Assembly: GCF_030499575.1 (NCBI RefSeq)
Contig: NZ_JASTLC010000001.1
Location: forward strand, 9,634,001 to 9,698,000
Reading direction: 5' to 3'
DNA: 64,000 nucleotides
DNA from: Streptomyces sp. DG2A-72
Lineage (GTDB): Bacteria > Actinomycetota > Actinomycetes > Streptomycetales > Streptomycetaceae
Positions 51,179 through 60,039 of this stretch are shown piece by piece (the stretch's first letter is position 1; every line of letters begins with the position of its first letter). Position numbers and translations under genes: made by a program. The notes under the pieces are model-generated. The model worked only from the letters and a program-made list of their open reading frames with translations. It searched no databases and was not told the origin of the DNA.

Positions 51179-51628
51179 TCACCCGCCGTCGGCCGGCTCC
51201 AGCACGAAGACGGGGATCTCCCGGTCGGTCTTCGTCTGGTAGTCGGCATACGGCGGATATGCCGCCACCGCACGCTCCCACCACTCGGCCTTCTCCGCGC
51301 CGGTCACCTCACGGGCCGTCATGTCCCGCTTGACCGGGCCGTCCTGGAGCTCCACATGGGGGTCGGACTTGACGTTGAAGTACCAGACGGGGTGCTTGGG
51401 AGCGCCGCCGAGCGAGGCGACGGCGGCATAACGTCCATCGTGCTCCACCCGCATCAGCGGCGTCTTGCGGATCTTGCCGCTCTTCGCGCCACGGGTCGTC
51501 AGCAGGATGACGGGCATTCCCGTGTCCATCAGGGTCGTTCCCTTGGTGCCGCCGGAGCTCTCGTACAGCTCCACCTGCTCGCGCACCCACTGCGTCGGGC
51601 TGGGTTCGTACTCACCCTCAAAAGGCAT
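51179..51628 (-). CDS. Deazaflavin (F420)-dependent nitroreductase-family protein
   Basis: 149 residues of the DDN/F420H2-dependent split-barrel family, with [20 protein letters not shown] and the conserved [20 protein letters not shown] near the centre. These proteins reduce quinones, nitro or other compounds with F420H2. The ATG at 51628 follows GAGGAA; a second ATG at 51658 would add ten residues. It is complete. Confidence 0.9.
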   Translation of the reverse strand: MPFEGEYEPSPTQWVREQVELYESSGGTKGTTLMDTGMPVILLTTRGAKSGKIRKTPLMRVEHDGRYAAVASLGGAPKHPVWYFNVKSDPHVELQDGPVKRDMTAREVTGAEKAEWWERAVAAYPPYADYQTKTDREIPVFVLEPADGG

Positions 51629-51803
51629 GGCATTCCGTTCCTCGGTCGGCCAACTCATGTGCAGCCCAGTCAACGCCGGTCCGCACGTGTTTCATCCACG
51701 CCCCTGCCCTGAACCCGCCCTGTCCATTACTTCGGCGGTAATCGCGCCGGATCGGCCGGCTCCGGCACAGTCGTGGCCCACGCCCGCCGGACGAGAGGCC
51801 ACC

Positions 51804-52238
51804 ATGACGAAGAGCACCGACACCACGACCCGCGCCGTGTTGGAGGAACTGCTGCTGCGGATCGGTCAGGGCGACGCGGAGCGCATCGCCGAGTTGTACG
51901 CCGAACGGTCCGACTGGAAGCTGAGCTGGCCCGAGGACGAGCACGGCCGCACCGCCACCCCGTGGATCCGACCCCGCTCGACGCGCGCCGACGCGGCCGC
52001 CCACTACCGGCAGCTCGCCGCACATCACGTCCCCGGCGAGGCCGCCACGGAGATCGAGCGCATCCTGGTGGACGGCGCCGACGCCGTGGTGCTCGGCGAG
52101 ATCCGGCAGACCGCCAAAGCCACCGGGCGCCCCTATCGCGCCAGATTCGCCCTGCACCTCACCGTCGAGGACGGGCTGGTCGTCCGGCATCACGTCTACG
52201 AGGACAGTCTCGCCGTCGCCCGTGCCTTCGCACCGTGA
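51804..52238 (+). CDS. SnoaL/NTF2-like protein
   Basis: 144 residues with an NTF2-like cone fold: RAVLEELLLRIGQGDAERIA and LYAERSDWKLSWPE at the start, FALHLTVEDGLVVRHHVYED at the end. Members include ketosteroid-isomerase-like enzymes and polyketide cyclases, but no catalytic pair can be assigned. It is a single gene. An unrelated NTF2/DUF1348 protein lies at 55243. Confidence 0.85.
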   Translation: MTKSTDTTTRAVLEELLLRIGQGDAERIAELYAERSDWKLSWPEDEHGRTATPWIRPRSTRADAAAHYRQLAAHHVPGEAATEIERILVDGADAVVLGEIRQTAKATGRPYRARFALHLTVEDGLVVRHHVYEDSLAVARAFAP

Positions 52239-52249
52239 CGCCTGTGCCG

Positions 52250-52882
52250 TCACGCGGGCGTCGCCAGCATCCGTACGGCGAGCGCCAGCATCACCGCGCT
52301 CGACACCAGCGCCGTCGCCAGCCGGCCCCGCCGCCCGGTCAGCGCCCGGCCGAGCAGTGCGCCGCTCCCGGCGAGGAGCAACTGCCAGCTCGCGGACGCG
52401 AGGAAGGCGGCCAGCACGAACACCCCCTGCTCCAGAGGCGGTACGGGGTCCGCCGTCCGGGTGCCGAGCACGAGGGCGGCGAAGTAGATGACGGTGGTGG
52501 GGTTGAGCAGCGTGATGCCGAGCAGCGCGAGATACGCCCGCGTGGGGCTCGGGGGAGGCGACACGGCCCGGGTGGTGAGCCGGCGGCCCCGGTACTGGCG
52601 TACGGCCGTGACCGTGCCCCAGACCGCCAGCGCGATCAGCACCAGCACGGACGCCCAGCGCAGTGGCACCAGCGCCGGCTCCAGAGCGAGGGCGAGCGCG
52701 GAGCCCCCGACCATGGCCGCCAGCGCATAGAGCCCGTCGGCCGTCGCGACGCCGAGCGCGGCGCAGGAACCGGTGCGCAGCGAGGTGCGGGCGGTGAGAG
52801 AGACGAGATAGGCCCCGACGGCACCGACCGGCACGGCGATGCCGTAGCCCGCGACCAGCCCCGAGACGAGTGCGCCGGTCAC
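52250..52882 (-). CDS. LysE-family transporter
   Basis: 210 residues with six membrane helices in LysE/RhtB layout: GALVSGLVAGYGIAVPVGAV at the start, LALLGITLLNPTTVIYFAAL in the middle. It should export amino acids or similar solutes. The GTG at 52882 was chosen because the LysE fold starts there; the frame is open 43 codons upstream with no helix. Confidence 0.87.
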   Translation of the reverse strand: MTGALVSGLVAGYGIAVPVGAVGAYLVSLTARTSLRTGSCAALGVATADGLYALAAMVGGSALALALEPALVPLRWASVLVLIALAVWGTVTAVRQYRGRRLTTRAVSPPPSPTRAYLALLGITLLNPTTVIYFAALVLGTRTADPVPPLEQGVFVLAAFLASASWQLLLAGSGALLGRALTGRRGRLATALVSSAVMLALAVRMLATPA

Positions 52883-53180
52883 GACGCGGGAAGCGTCGGC
52901 CTGCGGGGGCAGCCGGGCTGCTGCTGGTACCGCACCGGACGAACGGTGGCGGTCAACGGCAGAGAGGAATGGGTCATAGGCATGGCCGGATTCTGCGGGC
53001 GACGACCGCACACCGACAAGCGAATTTCCCGGCAGTGCCGCGTCGTGGTGCCGGGCTGACGGCGATCCCCGGCCATATCGCGCGGTCGTGTGATCTGGCC
53101 GAACTTGATGTGGCCGCAGTAGATGCCCAGGGCATCCAATGGCTCACGGAACGAGGCACTCCATCGTCTGCGAGGCCCCC

Positions 53181-54368
53181 ATGACGCAAACGGAACCCGT
53201 CGCCTTCCCGCAGGACCGCACCTGCCCCTATCAACCGCCCACCGCCTACGACCCGCTGCGCGCCGCCCGCCCCCTCGCCCGGATCGCGCTCTACGACGGC
53301 CGCCCGGCCTGGCTGGTCACCGGCCACGCCCTCGCCCGCGACCTGCTCGCCGACCCACGTCTGTCGACCGACCGCACCCACCCCGACTTCCCGGCGCCCA
53401 CCGCCCGCTTCGCGGGGGTCCGTGACCGCAGGACCGCACTGCTGGGCGTCGACGACCCCGAGCACCGCACCCAGCGGCGCATGGTGATCCCCGGATTCAC
53501 CCTCAGGCGTGCCGCCGAACTCCGCCCGCGGATCCGGCAGATCGTGGACGAGCGGCTTGACGCCATGATCGCGCAGGGACCGCCCGTCGACCTGGTGACC
53601 GCCTTCGCGCTGCCGGTGCCCTCGATGGTGATCTGCGCACTGCTCGGCGTCCCCTACGCCGACCACGACTTCTTCGAAGAACAGTCACGACGGCTGCTGC
53701 GCGGCCCGACGGCCGCCGACACGCAGGACGCGCGCGCCCGACTGGAGGCGTACTTCGACGAGTTGATCGACCGCAAGCAGGCCGAGCCCGGCGACGGCCT
53801 CCTCGACGACCTCGTCCACCTGGGCGACGGGACACCGACCCGGCAGGAGCTGATCTCCCTGGCGGTCATCCTGCTGGTTGCGGGACACGAGACGACCGCC
53901 AACATGATCTCGCTCGGCACCTACACCCTTCTCCAACACCCCGAACGCCTGGCCGAGTTGCGTGCGGATCCGGCCCTGCTTCCCACCGCGGTCGAGGAAC
54001 TGCTGCGCCTGCTGTCGATCGCGGACGGGCTGCTGCGCCGCGCTACCGAGGACATAGAAGTGGACGGCACCAAGATCCGCGAAGGCGACGGAGTCCTCTT
54101 CTCGACCTCCGTCATCAACCGCGACGAGAACGTCTACGCCGATCCCGACACCCTGGACTGGCACCGCCCGGCCCGCCACCACGTCGCGTTCGGCTTCGGC
54201 ATCCACCAGTGCCTGGGTCAGAACCTGGCCCGCGCCGAGCTGGAGATCGCCCTGCACGCCCTGCTCGACCGCCTGCCCGAGCTGCGTCTCGCCGCCCCGG
54301 CGGACGAGATCCCCTGCAAACCCGGCGACACGGTCCAGGGGATGCTGGAACTCCCCGTGACCTGGTAA
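53181..54368 (+). CDS. Cytochrome P450, CYP105-like
   Basis: 395 residues. Motifs are the I-helix LLVAGHETTANMI, the ExxR region VEELLRLLS, and the heme loop FGFGIHQCLGQNLARAELEI. The start FPQDRTCPYQPPTAYDPLR and the ferredoxin next to it are typical of CYP105. It should hydroxylate a small molecule such as a macrolide, fatty acid or xenobiotic. The ATG at 53181 gives the usual length; another start lies 14 codons upstream. Confidence 0.92.
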   Translation: MTQTEPVAFPQDRTCPYQPPTAYDPLRAARPLARIALYDGRPAWLVTGHALARDLLADPRLSTDRTHPDFPAPTARFAGVRDRRTALLGVDDPEHRTQRRMVIPGFTLRRAAELRPRIRQIVDERLDAMIAQGPPVDLVTAFALPVPSMVICALLGVPYADHDFFEEQSRRLLRGPTAADTQDARARLEAYFDELIDRKQAEPGDGLLDDLVHLGDGTPTRQELISLAVILLVAGHETTANMISLGTYTLLQHPERLAELRADPALLPTAVEELLRLLSIADGLLRRATEDIEVDGTKIREGDGVLFSTSVINRDENVYADPDTLDWHRPARHHVAFGFGIHQCLGQNLARAELEIALHALLDRLPELRLAAPADEIPCKPGDTVQGMLELPVTW

Positions 54369-54380
54369 GAGGCTCCTCTC

Positions 54381-54581
54381 ATGCACATCGACATCGACAC
54401 GGACGTCTGCATCGGCGCGGGCATGTGTGCCCTGACCGCCCCGGACGTCTTCACCCAGGACGACGACGGATTCAGCACCCTGCTGCCGGGCAGGGAGGAC
54501 GGCGACGGCGACCCCATGGTGCGGGAGGCGGCGCGGGCCTGCCCGGTGAGCGCCATCACGGTGTCCGACACAGGGAGTTGA
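54381..54581 (+). CDS. Ferredoxin [3Fe-4S] for the P450
   Basis: 66 residues with the cluster-binding pattern CIGAGMC...ACPVSAI, as in Streptomyces SoyB-type ferredoxins. It follows the CYP105 gene by 12 bp and should pass electrons to it. No ferredoxin reductase is adjacent. Confidence 0.92.
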   Translation: MHIDIDTDVCIGAGMCALTAPDVFTQDDDGFSTLLPGREDGDGDPMVREAARACPVSAITVSDTGS

Positions 54582-54594
54582 ACCCGGCCCGCCG

Positions 54595-55149
54595 TCACTT
54601 GCAGGACGCGAGCAACAGCCGTACCGCCTCCCGCGCCTGAGCCGCGGGCGCCGTGCTCCCGGTGATCCCCGCCGTGACCATGGCGCCCTCGGCCAGCAGA
54701 TACACGGCCGAGGCGAACGCGGAGTCCCGCCCCGCGTCGGCCACCAGCCCTCCGACGTAGTCCTGGAACGCCTCCTTGTGCGCCCGGACCCGTTCCGCCA
54801 CCCGGGTGGACGTCGCGCCCAGCTCGCCGTACGAGTTGATCCACGCGCAGCCGCGGAAGCCGGGCTCGCCGAACCACCGCTCCAGCCAGTCGAAGACGGC
54901 GAGGATCCGCTGCTCGGGATCCTCGTGCCCTGTCACGAATTCGGCCAGTAGCCGCCGCCAGCGCACGTCCCGGCGCTCCAGATACGCCTCGACCAGCTGC
55001 TCCTTCGCCGGGAAGAGCTGATAGAGCCGCTTGAGCGAGACGCCCGACGCACCGCGGATGTCGTCCATGCCGACGGACTGGATGCCGCGCCCGTAGAACA
55101 GCTCCTCCGCGGCGTCCAGCGCCTGCTCCCGGGCGACTGCGCTGTCCAT
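54595..55149 (-). CDS. TetR-family transcriptional regulator
   Basis: 184 residues with a TetR HTH (QSVGMDDIRGASGVSLKRLY, then QLFPAKEQLVEAYLERRD) and the C-terminal region with FRGCAWINSYGELGATS typical of the YcdC/TetR_C type. It is divergent from the DUF1348-flavoprotein operon and has two palindromic operators in the shared region. It should repress both. It is convergent with the P450-ferredoxin pair. Confidence 0.92.
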   Translation of the reverse strand: MDSAVAREQALDAAEELFYGRGIQSVGMDDIRGASGVSLKRLYQLFPAKEQLVEAYLERRDVRWRRLLAEFVTGHEDPEQRILAVFDWLERWFGEPGFRGCAWINSYGELGATSTRVAERVRAHKEAFQDYVGGLVADAGRDSAFASAVYLLAEGAMVTAGITGSTAPAAQAREAVRLLLASCK

Positions 55150-55170
55150 GAGACGACCACTCCTTGACGC

Positions 55171-55223
55171 GAGAACGTGCGTTCTCCTACCGTAGCAGCC
55201 AGCTCGGAGAACGAACGTTCTCC
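55171..55223. promoter_or_regulatory. Two TetR operator palindromes
   Basis: GAGAACGTGCGTTCTC (55171-55186) and GGAGAACGAACGTTCTCC (55206-55223) share GAGAACGnnCGTTCTC. They are centred 36 bp apart between the divergent TetR and DUF1348 genes. Confidence 0.85.
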
Positions 55224-55242
55224 GCCTGATCGAGGAGGCACC

Positions 55243-55701
55243 GTGACCGACCGCCCGCCCCTGCCGCCGTTCACCCGGGAGACCGCCGCGCAGAAGGTCC
55301 AGGCCGCCGAGGACGCCTGGAACACCCGCGACCCGCAGCGGGTCTCGCTCGCCTACTCGCCGGACTCGGTCTGGCGCAACCGCGACACCTTCGTCACCGG
55401 CCGCGCGCAGATCGTCGATTTCCTCACCGCAAAGTGGGAGCGCGAGCGCGACTATGCGCTGCGCAAGGACCTGTGGGCCTTCGACGGCGACCGCATCGCG
55501 GTCCGCTTCCAGTACGAGTGCCGGGACGCCGACGGCCAGTGGTGGCGCTCGTACGGCAACGAGCTCTGGGAGTTCGACACACACGGGCTGATGACCCGGC
55601 GGGAGGCCAGCATCAACGACGTACGGATCGAGGAGCAGGAGCGGCGCATCTTCGGCGCCCGGCCCGAAACCGAACGTGGGCGGTCCTTCCCGGTCGAGTA
55701 G
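55243..55701 (+). CDS. DUF1348 (NTF2-like) protein
   Basis: 152 residues: [20 protein letters not shown], then [33 protein letters not shown] and [12 protein letters not shown]. This matches the DUF1348 family of NTF2-like proteins. The GTG at 55243 follows GAGGAGG. The flavoprotein starts 9 bp after it, so the two form an operon under the divergent TetR. Function unknown. Confidence 0.9.
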   Translation: MTDRPPLPPFTRETAAQKVQAAEDAWNTRDPQRVSLAYSPDSVWRNRDTFVTGRAQIVDFLTAKWERERDYALRKDLWAFDGDRIAVRFQYECRDADGQWWRSYGNELWEFDTHGLMTRREASINDVRIEEQERRIFGARPETERGRSFPVE

Positions 55702-55710
55702 GGTTCCCGG

Positions 55711-56241
55711 GTGACCGAACAGGACGGGAAGCCCTTCCTCTACGTCGTCGTCTGCGCGGCCGGGATCGCCGCGGAGGTCAGCAAGCTGATCACCGCCGCG
55801 CAGGAACGGGACTGGGAGGTCGGCGTCATCGCGACCCCCGTCGCCATGAACGGCTTCTTCGACACCGCCGCGGTCGAGGCGCAGACCGGGCGCCGGATCC
55901 GCTCCGCCTGGCGGACCCCGGGCGATCCCCGCCCCTTCCCGCCGCCCGACGCCGTCGTGGTCGCGCCCGCCACCTTCAACACCGTCAACAAGTGGGCGGC
56001 GGGCCTCGCCGACACCCTCGCCGTGGCCACCCTCTGCGAGGCGTACGGCCTCGGCGTCCCGATCGCCGCCCTGCCCTGCGTGTCCGACGCGCTGGCCGCC
56101 CACCCTGCCTACAACGACAGCCTCATCCGGCTGCGCGGCATGGGCGTCCGCTTCGGTGAGCCCTGCTCCGGGGAGCCGGACGAGCACGGGAGGCGGCCGG
56201 AGTTCCGCTGGGAACAGGCACTCGACCTCTTGGAGCACTGA
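55711..56241 (+). CDS. Flavoprotein of the HFCD family
   Basis: 176 residues with FLYVVVCAAGIAAEVSKLIT at the start and DAVVVAPATFNTVNKWAAGL, the pattern of homo-oligomeric flavin-containing cysteine decarboxylases (PpcDC/EpiD/UbiX-like). It should bind FMN. It lacks the fused synthetase of Dfp, so it is not the CoA enzyme. It is co-transcribed with the DUF1348 gene. Confidence 0.88.
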   Translation: MTEQDGKPFLYVVVCAAGIAAEVSKLITAAQERDWEVGVIATPVAMNGFFDTAAVEAQTGRRIRSAWRTPGDPRPFPPPDAVVVAPATFNTVNKWAAGLADTLAVATLCEAYGLGVPIAALPCVSDALAAHPAYNDSLIRLRGMGVRFGEPCSGEPDEHGRRPEFRWEQALDLLEH

Positions 56242-56242
56242 C

Positions 56243-57082
56243 CTACCGGCAGCCGACCGTCGGCCCCACGAGCATGCCGCCGGTGTACACGGCCTGGCCC
56301 TGCGGCATCCAGTAGCCCAGCTTGGAGACGACGGTGGAGCACGTGTCCGGCACCGCGACACGCACGACGACCTTGGCCGGACGGCCCGGCTGAAGGTCGG
56401 TGAGCGCGCAGTCGAGGGCGTGGAGCTGACGGGTCGTCGACGGGTGGCGGCCGACCAGCGGATTGACGCAGCGGGCGTCGGACGTGGTCAGCTCCACCCC
56501 GGAAGCCTCCTCACCGATGAGCCCGAAACGCGCGCTGCCGTCGCCGCGGTCACTGTCGCGCGAGACCGTGTACGTCAACGTGGTCACCGAGCCGGACCGC
56601 AGCGTGGTGCGGTCGACCCGGACGCTGTGCGTCGGCTCCGGCTTCGGCGCCGTGAGGGTGAGCGAGGCGCGGACGGTGCCGCGCAGGTCCACACCCGCGG
56701 GCGCGGACCGTACCCGGACGTCGGCCTCGATGTCGTAGGTCCCCGGGCCCGGGTAGGCGTGCGAACCGGGAAGCGGCCCGGACGCCACCGTCGCCCCGTC
56801 GCGGCGGGCCGTCCAGGTGCCCGAGGTGAGACAGGCGGAGCGGCGGCAGGTCGCGGGCGCCGAGACCGCCATCATCGGGGTGCCGCTGCCTGTGCACAGG
56901 CTGATCGAGGCCTGCTGTCCGCCCGGGCCGCGCAGGGTTCCCGCGGGCGCGCACAGGGTGGCCGGGGGATCGGCCGCCGGGACCTGCTCCGGGATCGGCC
57001 GCCCCCATGCCGGCGAGACGACGGCGAGCACCAGCACCGCGGCCCCGATCAGTGTCCTCAGCGTTGTCGGACGTGTTCGCAC
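56243..57082 (-). CDS. Secreted hypothetical protein
   Basis: 279 residues with a signal peptide (TLIGAAVLVLAVVSPAWG). The rest is beta-rich, with TYDIEADVRVRSAPAGVDLR and TTLTYTVSRDSDRGDGSARF, suggesting two Ig-like or DUF11-like modules, and several cysteines that could form disulfides. The GTG at 57082 follows GGGAGG. No enzyme motif seen. It lies next to the GH114 lipoprotein on the same strand. Confidence 0.7.
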   Translation of the reverse strand: MRTRPTTLRTLIGAAVLVLAVVSPAWGRPIPEQVPAADPPATLCAPAGTLRGPGGQQASISLCTGSGTPMMAVSAPATCRRSACLTSGTWTARRDGATVASGPLPGSHAYPGPGTYDIEADVRVRSAPAGVDLRGTVRASLTLTAPKPEPTHSVRVDRTTLRSGSVTTLTYTVSRDSDRGDGSARFGLIGEEASGVELTTSDARCVNPLVGRHPSTTRQLHALDCALTDLQPGRPAKVVVRVAVPDTCSTVVSKLGYWMPQGQAVYTGGMLVGPTVGCR

Positions 57083-57203
57083 CCTGTGCCTCCCGCACGG
57101 CCGCGACCGGCCGGACGCCGGTCGTCTGCGCCGAGAATGCGGGACCTTGCGAACCGCCCGGGGCTCCCACGCCGGGCGGTCACCTGCAGGCAGCAACGGG
57201 TGT

Positions 57204-58004
57204 TCAGCGCGTCCGGCGGACGTAGCCCTCGCTGCCCGGAGTCGACACCATCACGTCCCGGCGCACGATGCTCAGCCGGTCACCGAAGCCCGAAAGGGCC
57301 TTCCGCAGGCCGCTGTCGGTGTACTCGATGTCGACCACCCGGTCGTCGAAGGCCTCGGCGTACTTGCCGCACTCGTCGTACTGACCGCACTCCTCCGCGA
57401 CCGCGAAATCGAGCCCGGCCTTCTTCCGCTGCCCGGCCAGCTCCACGGTGTTCTTCTGGCCGATGGCGAGGTGCCGGGCATGGGCGTGCCGGGACAGCAG
57501 GGCGATGAAAGCGGTCGCGTCGTCCGCGGTGAGCAGGCCGTCCGAGCGGGTGTAGCTGTCGTAGTTGTCCGGCTCGACGGCGTCGAAGCCCTTGTTGGCG
57601 CAGCCGTCGATCCACTCGCCCACCCGTGCGGCGATCCGCTCGCGCTTGGCCGCGGTACCGATGTCGAGCAGCGCCTCGTCCCAGTCCTCGTCGACGACCA
57701 CCTCGCCGTCCGCGTCGCGCAGCAGCAGGTCGGCGGGCCACGACCGCTCGGCGTCCGGCTGGGCCTGGAAGGCGTTGACGTAGCAGATGTTGTACAGGCC
57801 GGGTGCCGGGGACGCCGTACGGTCGCGGGCGACGATGCGGACGCCGGACGGTGGCTTGTAGGGGCCGCCGATCTGGTAGTCGAAGCCTGCTTGGCGTGGC
57901 GGGAGCCGCACCTGCGAGGACTTGGCCGCTTCGGAGGACCCACAGGCCGTCATGGCGAGGAGGCCCGCGACGGTGGCGAGAGCCGCGACGCGGGGGACAG
58001 CCAT
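57204..58004 (-). CDS. GH114 endo-alpha-1,4-polygalactosaminidase-like lipoprotein
   Basis: 266 residues. A lipoprotein signal (TVAGLLAMTACGSS) precedes a GH114 barrel with YNICYVNAFQAQPDA, WPADLLLRDADGEVV, FDAVEPDNYDSY and FAVAEECGQYDECG, including conserved acidic residues. Family members cleave alpha-1,4-linked galactosamine polymers. It is likely attached to the outer membrane face. A secreted beta-rich protein follows 121 bp downstream. Confidence 0.88.
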   Translation of the reverse strand: MAVPRVAALATVAGLLAMTACGSSEAAKSSQVRLPPRQAGFDYQIGGPYKPPSGVRIVARDRTASPAPGLYNICYVNAFQAQPDAERSWPADLLLRDADGEVVVDEDWDEALLDIGTAAKRERIAARVGEWIDGCANKGFDAVEPDNYDSYTRSDGLLTADDATAFIALLSRHAHARHLAIGQKNTVELAGQRKKAGLDFAVAEECGQYDECGKYAEAFDDRVVDIEYTDSGLRKALSGFGDRLSIVRRDVMVSTPGSEGYVRRTR

Positions 58005-58164
58005 TCCGTTCTGCGGCACGTCGGTGATCAAATCGCCCGCGTGCCAGGGCCGTCAAGCGGGGATCACGCTGTCCGGAGGGGAACGGTGAAAGGAGGGGCG
58101 GGCGGGACGGACGACGTACGCTCCCCTCTGTAGCCAGCCACCCCCGAAGGCAGGAGCAGCAACG

Positions 58165-59133
58165 ATGCAGTACGTGAAGCTCGGTTCGACGGGCCTGGAC
58201 GTCTCGCGGATCTGTCTGGGCTGCATGACCTACGGCCTGCCGGACCGCGGCGTACACGAGTGGACCCTCGACGAGGAGGCGTCACGCCCGCTGATCCGGC
58301 AGGCACTGGACGCCGGGATCAACTTCTTCGACACCGCGAACGTCTACTCCGACGGCACGAGCGAGGAGATCGTCGGCAAGGCGCTGCGGGACTTCGCCCA
58401 GCGCGACGAGATCGTGCTGGCGACCAAGGTCAACGGCCGGATGCGGCCCGGCCCCAACGGCGGCGGCCTCTCCCGCAAGGCGATCATGGCGGAGATCGAC
58501 CACAGCCTCAGCCGCCTCGGCACCGACTACGTCGACCTCTACCAGATCCACCGCTTCGATCGGCACACGCCGGTCGAGGAGACGATGGAGGCGCTGCACG
58601 ACCTGGTGAAGGCGGGCAAGGTCCGCTACATCGGGGCGAGTTCGATGTACGCCTGGCAGTTCTCGAAGATGCAGTACACGGCCGAGCGGCACGGCTGGAC
58701 CAAGTTCGTCTCCATGCAGAACCACTACAACCTCCTCTACCGCGAGGAGGAGCGCGAGATGCTGCCCCTCTGCGCCGACCAGGGCGCCGGCGTACTGCCC
58801 TGGAGCCCCCTCGCCCGCGGCCGGCTCACCCGCGACTGGGGCACGGTCACCGAGCGCAGCGCGGGCGACAACTTCGGCAGCCGCCTCTACCCCGACAGCG
58901 ACCGCACGGTCGTCGAGGCGGTGACGCGCATCGCGAACGACCGCGGCGTCCCGCGCGCCCAGGTAGCCCTCGCCTGGCTGCTCCACCAGGACACCGTGGC
59001 GGCACCGATCGTCGGCGCGGCCAAGCCGCAGCACATCGAGGACGCGGCGGCGGCAGTCGAACTCCGGCTCAGCGACAAGGAGATCGAGGAGTTGGAGCAG
59101 CCGTACGCTCCGCATCCGATCGTCGGTCACTGA
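58165..59133 (+). CDS. Aldo/keto reductase
   Basis: 322 residues of the AKR superfamily: FDTANVYSDGTSEEIVGKAL (with the catalytic Asp/Tyr), ATKVNG (Lys), YQIHRFD (His) and the C-terminal cofactor region. The sequence is typical of AKR11/YajO-like enzymes. It reduces aldehydes or ketones with NADPH. The ATG lies after AGGAGCA. It is a lone gene, convergent with the PhyH gene. Confidence 0.93.
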   Translation: MQYVKLGSTGLDVSRICLGCMTYGLPDRGVHEWTLDEEASRPLIRQALDAGINFFDTANVYSDGTSEEIVGKALRDFAQRDEIVLATKVNGRMRPGPNGGGLSRKAIMAEIDHSLSRLGTDYVDLYQIHRFDRHTPVEETMEALHDLVKAGKVRYIGASSMYAWQFSKMQYTAERHGWTKFVSMQNHYNLLYREEEREMLPLCADQGAGVLPWSPLARGRLTRDWGTVTERSAGDNFGSRLYPDSDRTVVEAVTRIANDRGVPRAQVALAWLLHQDTVAAPIVGAAKPQHIEDAAAAVELRLSDKEIEELEQPYAPHPIVGH

Positions 59134-59148
59134 AGCGCGGCATACGGC

Positions 59149-59970
59149 CTAGTGGGGCCCGTGCGGTTCAGAAAACTCCGTACCGCACGGCCCCGCCCCC
59201 TCGCTCTCCGGCAACCGCACCCGCTCCCCGCTCATCGTCAGCGTGCGGTAGTGCTGCCCGATGCGCTCGGCCGACCGGCCGACATAGTGGGCGATGAAGG
59301 ACCGCCGGAACCGATCGGCGGTGCGATTCGGCTGCGACCCATGCACCAGGCTGCCGTTGAAGAACAGGACGTCCCCCGGCTCCATGTCGACCGGTACGGG
59401 TGACAGACCGGGCGGCGGCGGCACGTACTCCCGTGCGAAGGACAGTTCCTCGTCCGCCTCCTCGGGACAGAAGATGTCCATCCGATGGGTGCCCGGCACG
59501 ATCTCCAGCCCGCCGTTGTCCCGGTCGATCACATCGCAGGCGATCCACGCGGCCACGCAGGTACCCGGCTCGACCCGCAGATAGAAGTTGTCCTGGTGCA
59601 GCGCCTGCCCCCGCGCCCCCGGCGGCTTGAAGTAGAACATGCTCTGCGCGGCCAGCGCCTCCTCGCCCAGCAGCACCTCCAGCACCTCACGCAGCCGGAC
59701 ATCCAGCAGCACGCTCCGTGCCAGGCCGTTGATCACATGCGGGTGCATCACCCTCGGGTGGGTGAGCAGCGGGTCGGTGGACGGGCGCGGCTCGAAGTGC
59801 CCCGGCACCGGCCCGGCCGCGTGCAGCGCCGTGAACTCCGCGCACAACCGATCGATCTCGTCGTGGCCGAACAGCTTCCGTACGACCGTGAAGCCGTCCT
59901 CCCGGAAGCGATTCAGGCCTGCCTCGGTCAGGATGGGAGCGCCGGCGGCGCCGATGTCCGTGGCTGTCAT
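59149..59970 (-). CDS. Phytanoyl-CoA dioxygenase (PhyH) family protein
   Basis: 273 residues of the Fe(II)/2-oxoglutarate-dependent PhyH family. The iron ligands are in ALHQDNFY (HxD) and LVHGSQPNRTADRFRR (distal H, with the Arg for 2-oxoglutarate). It should hydroxylate a small molecule. It is divergent from an AraC regulator 69 bp away, which probably controls it. The start at 59970 is the last one before the AraC promoter. Confidence 0.9.
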   Translation of the reverse strand: MTATDIGAAGAPILTEAGLNRFREDGFTVVRKLFGHDEIDRLCAEFTALHAAGPVPGHFEPRPSTDPLLTHPRVMHPHVINGLARSVLLDVRLREVLEVLLGEEALAAQSMFYFKPPGARGQALHQDNFYLRVEPGTCVAAWIACDVIDRDNGGLEIVPGTHRMDIFCPEEADEELSFAREYVPPPPGLSPVPVDMEPGDVLFFNGSLVHGSQPNRTADRFRRSFIAHYVGRSAERIGQHYRTLTMSGERVRLPESEGAGPCGTEFSEPHGPH

Positions 59971-60039
59971 GCGTCCACTCCTCGGTCGGGTGTCCTCGGT
60001 ACAGCACGCTAGGCCGCAGGGTGCTTCAGGAGGATGCCC

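Noticed and set aside
53181..56241. A biosynthetic gene cluster around the P450s and terpene relic
   Set aside because: No PKS, NRPS, intact terpene synthase or other core enzyme is present; P450-ferredoxin pairs also occur alone.
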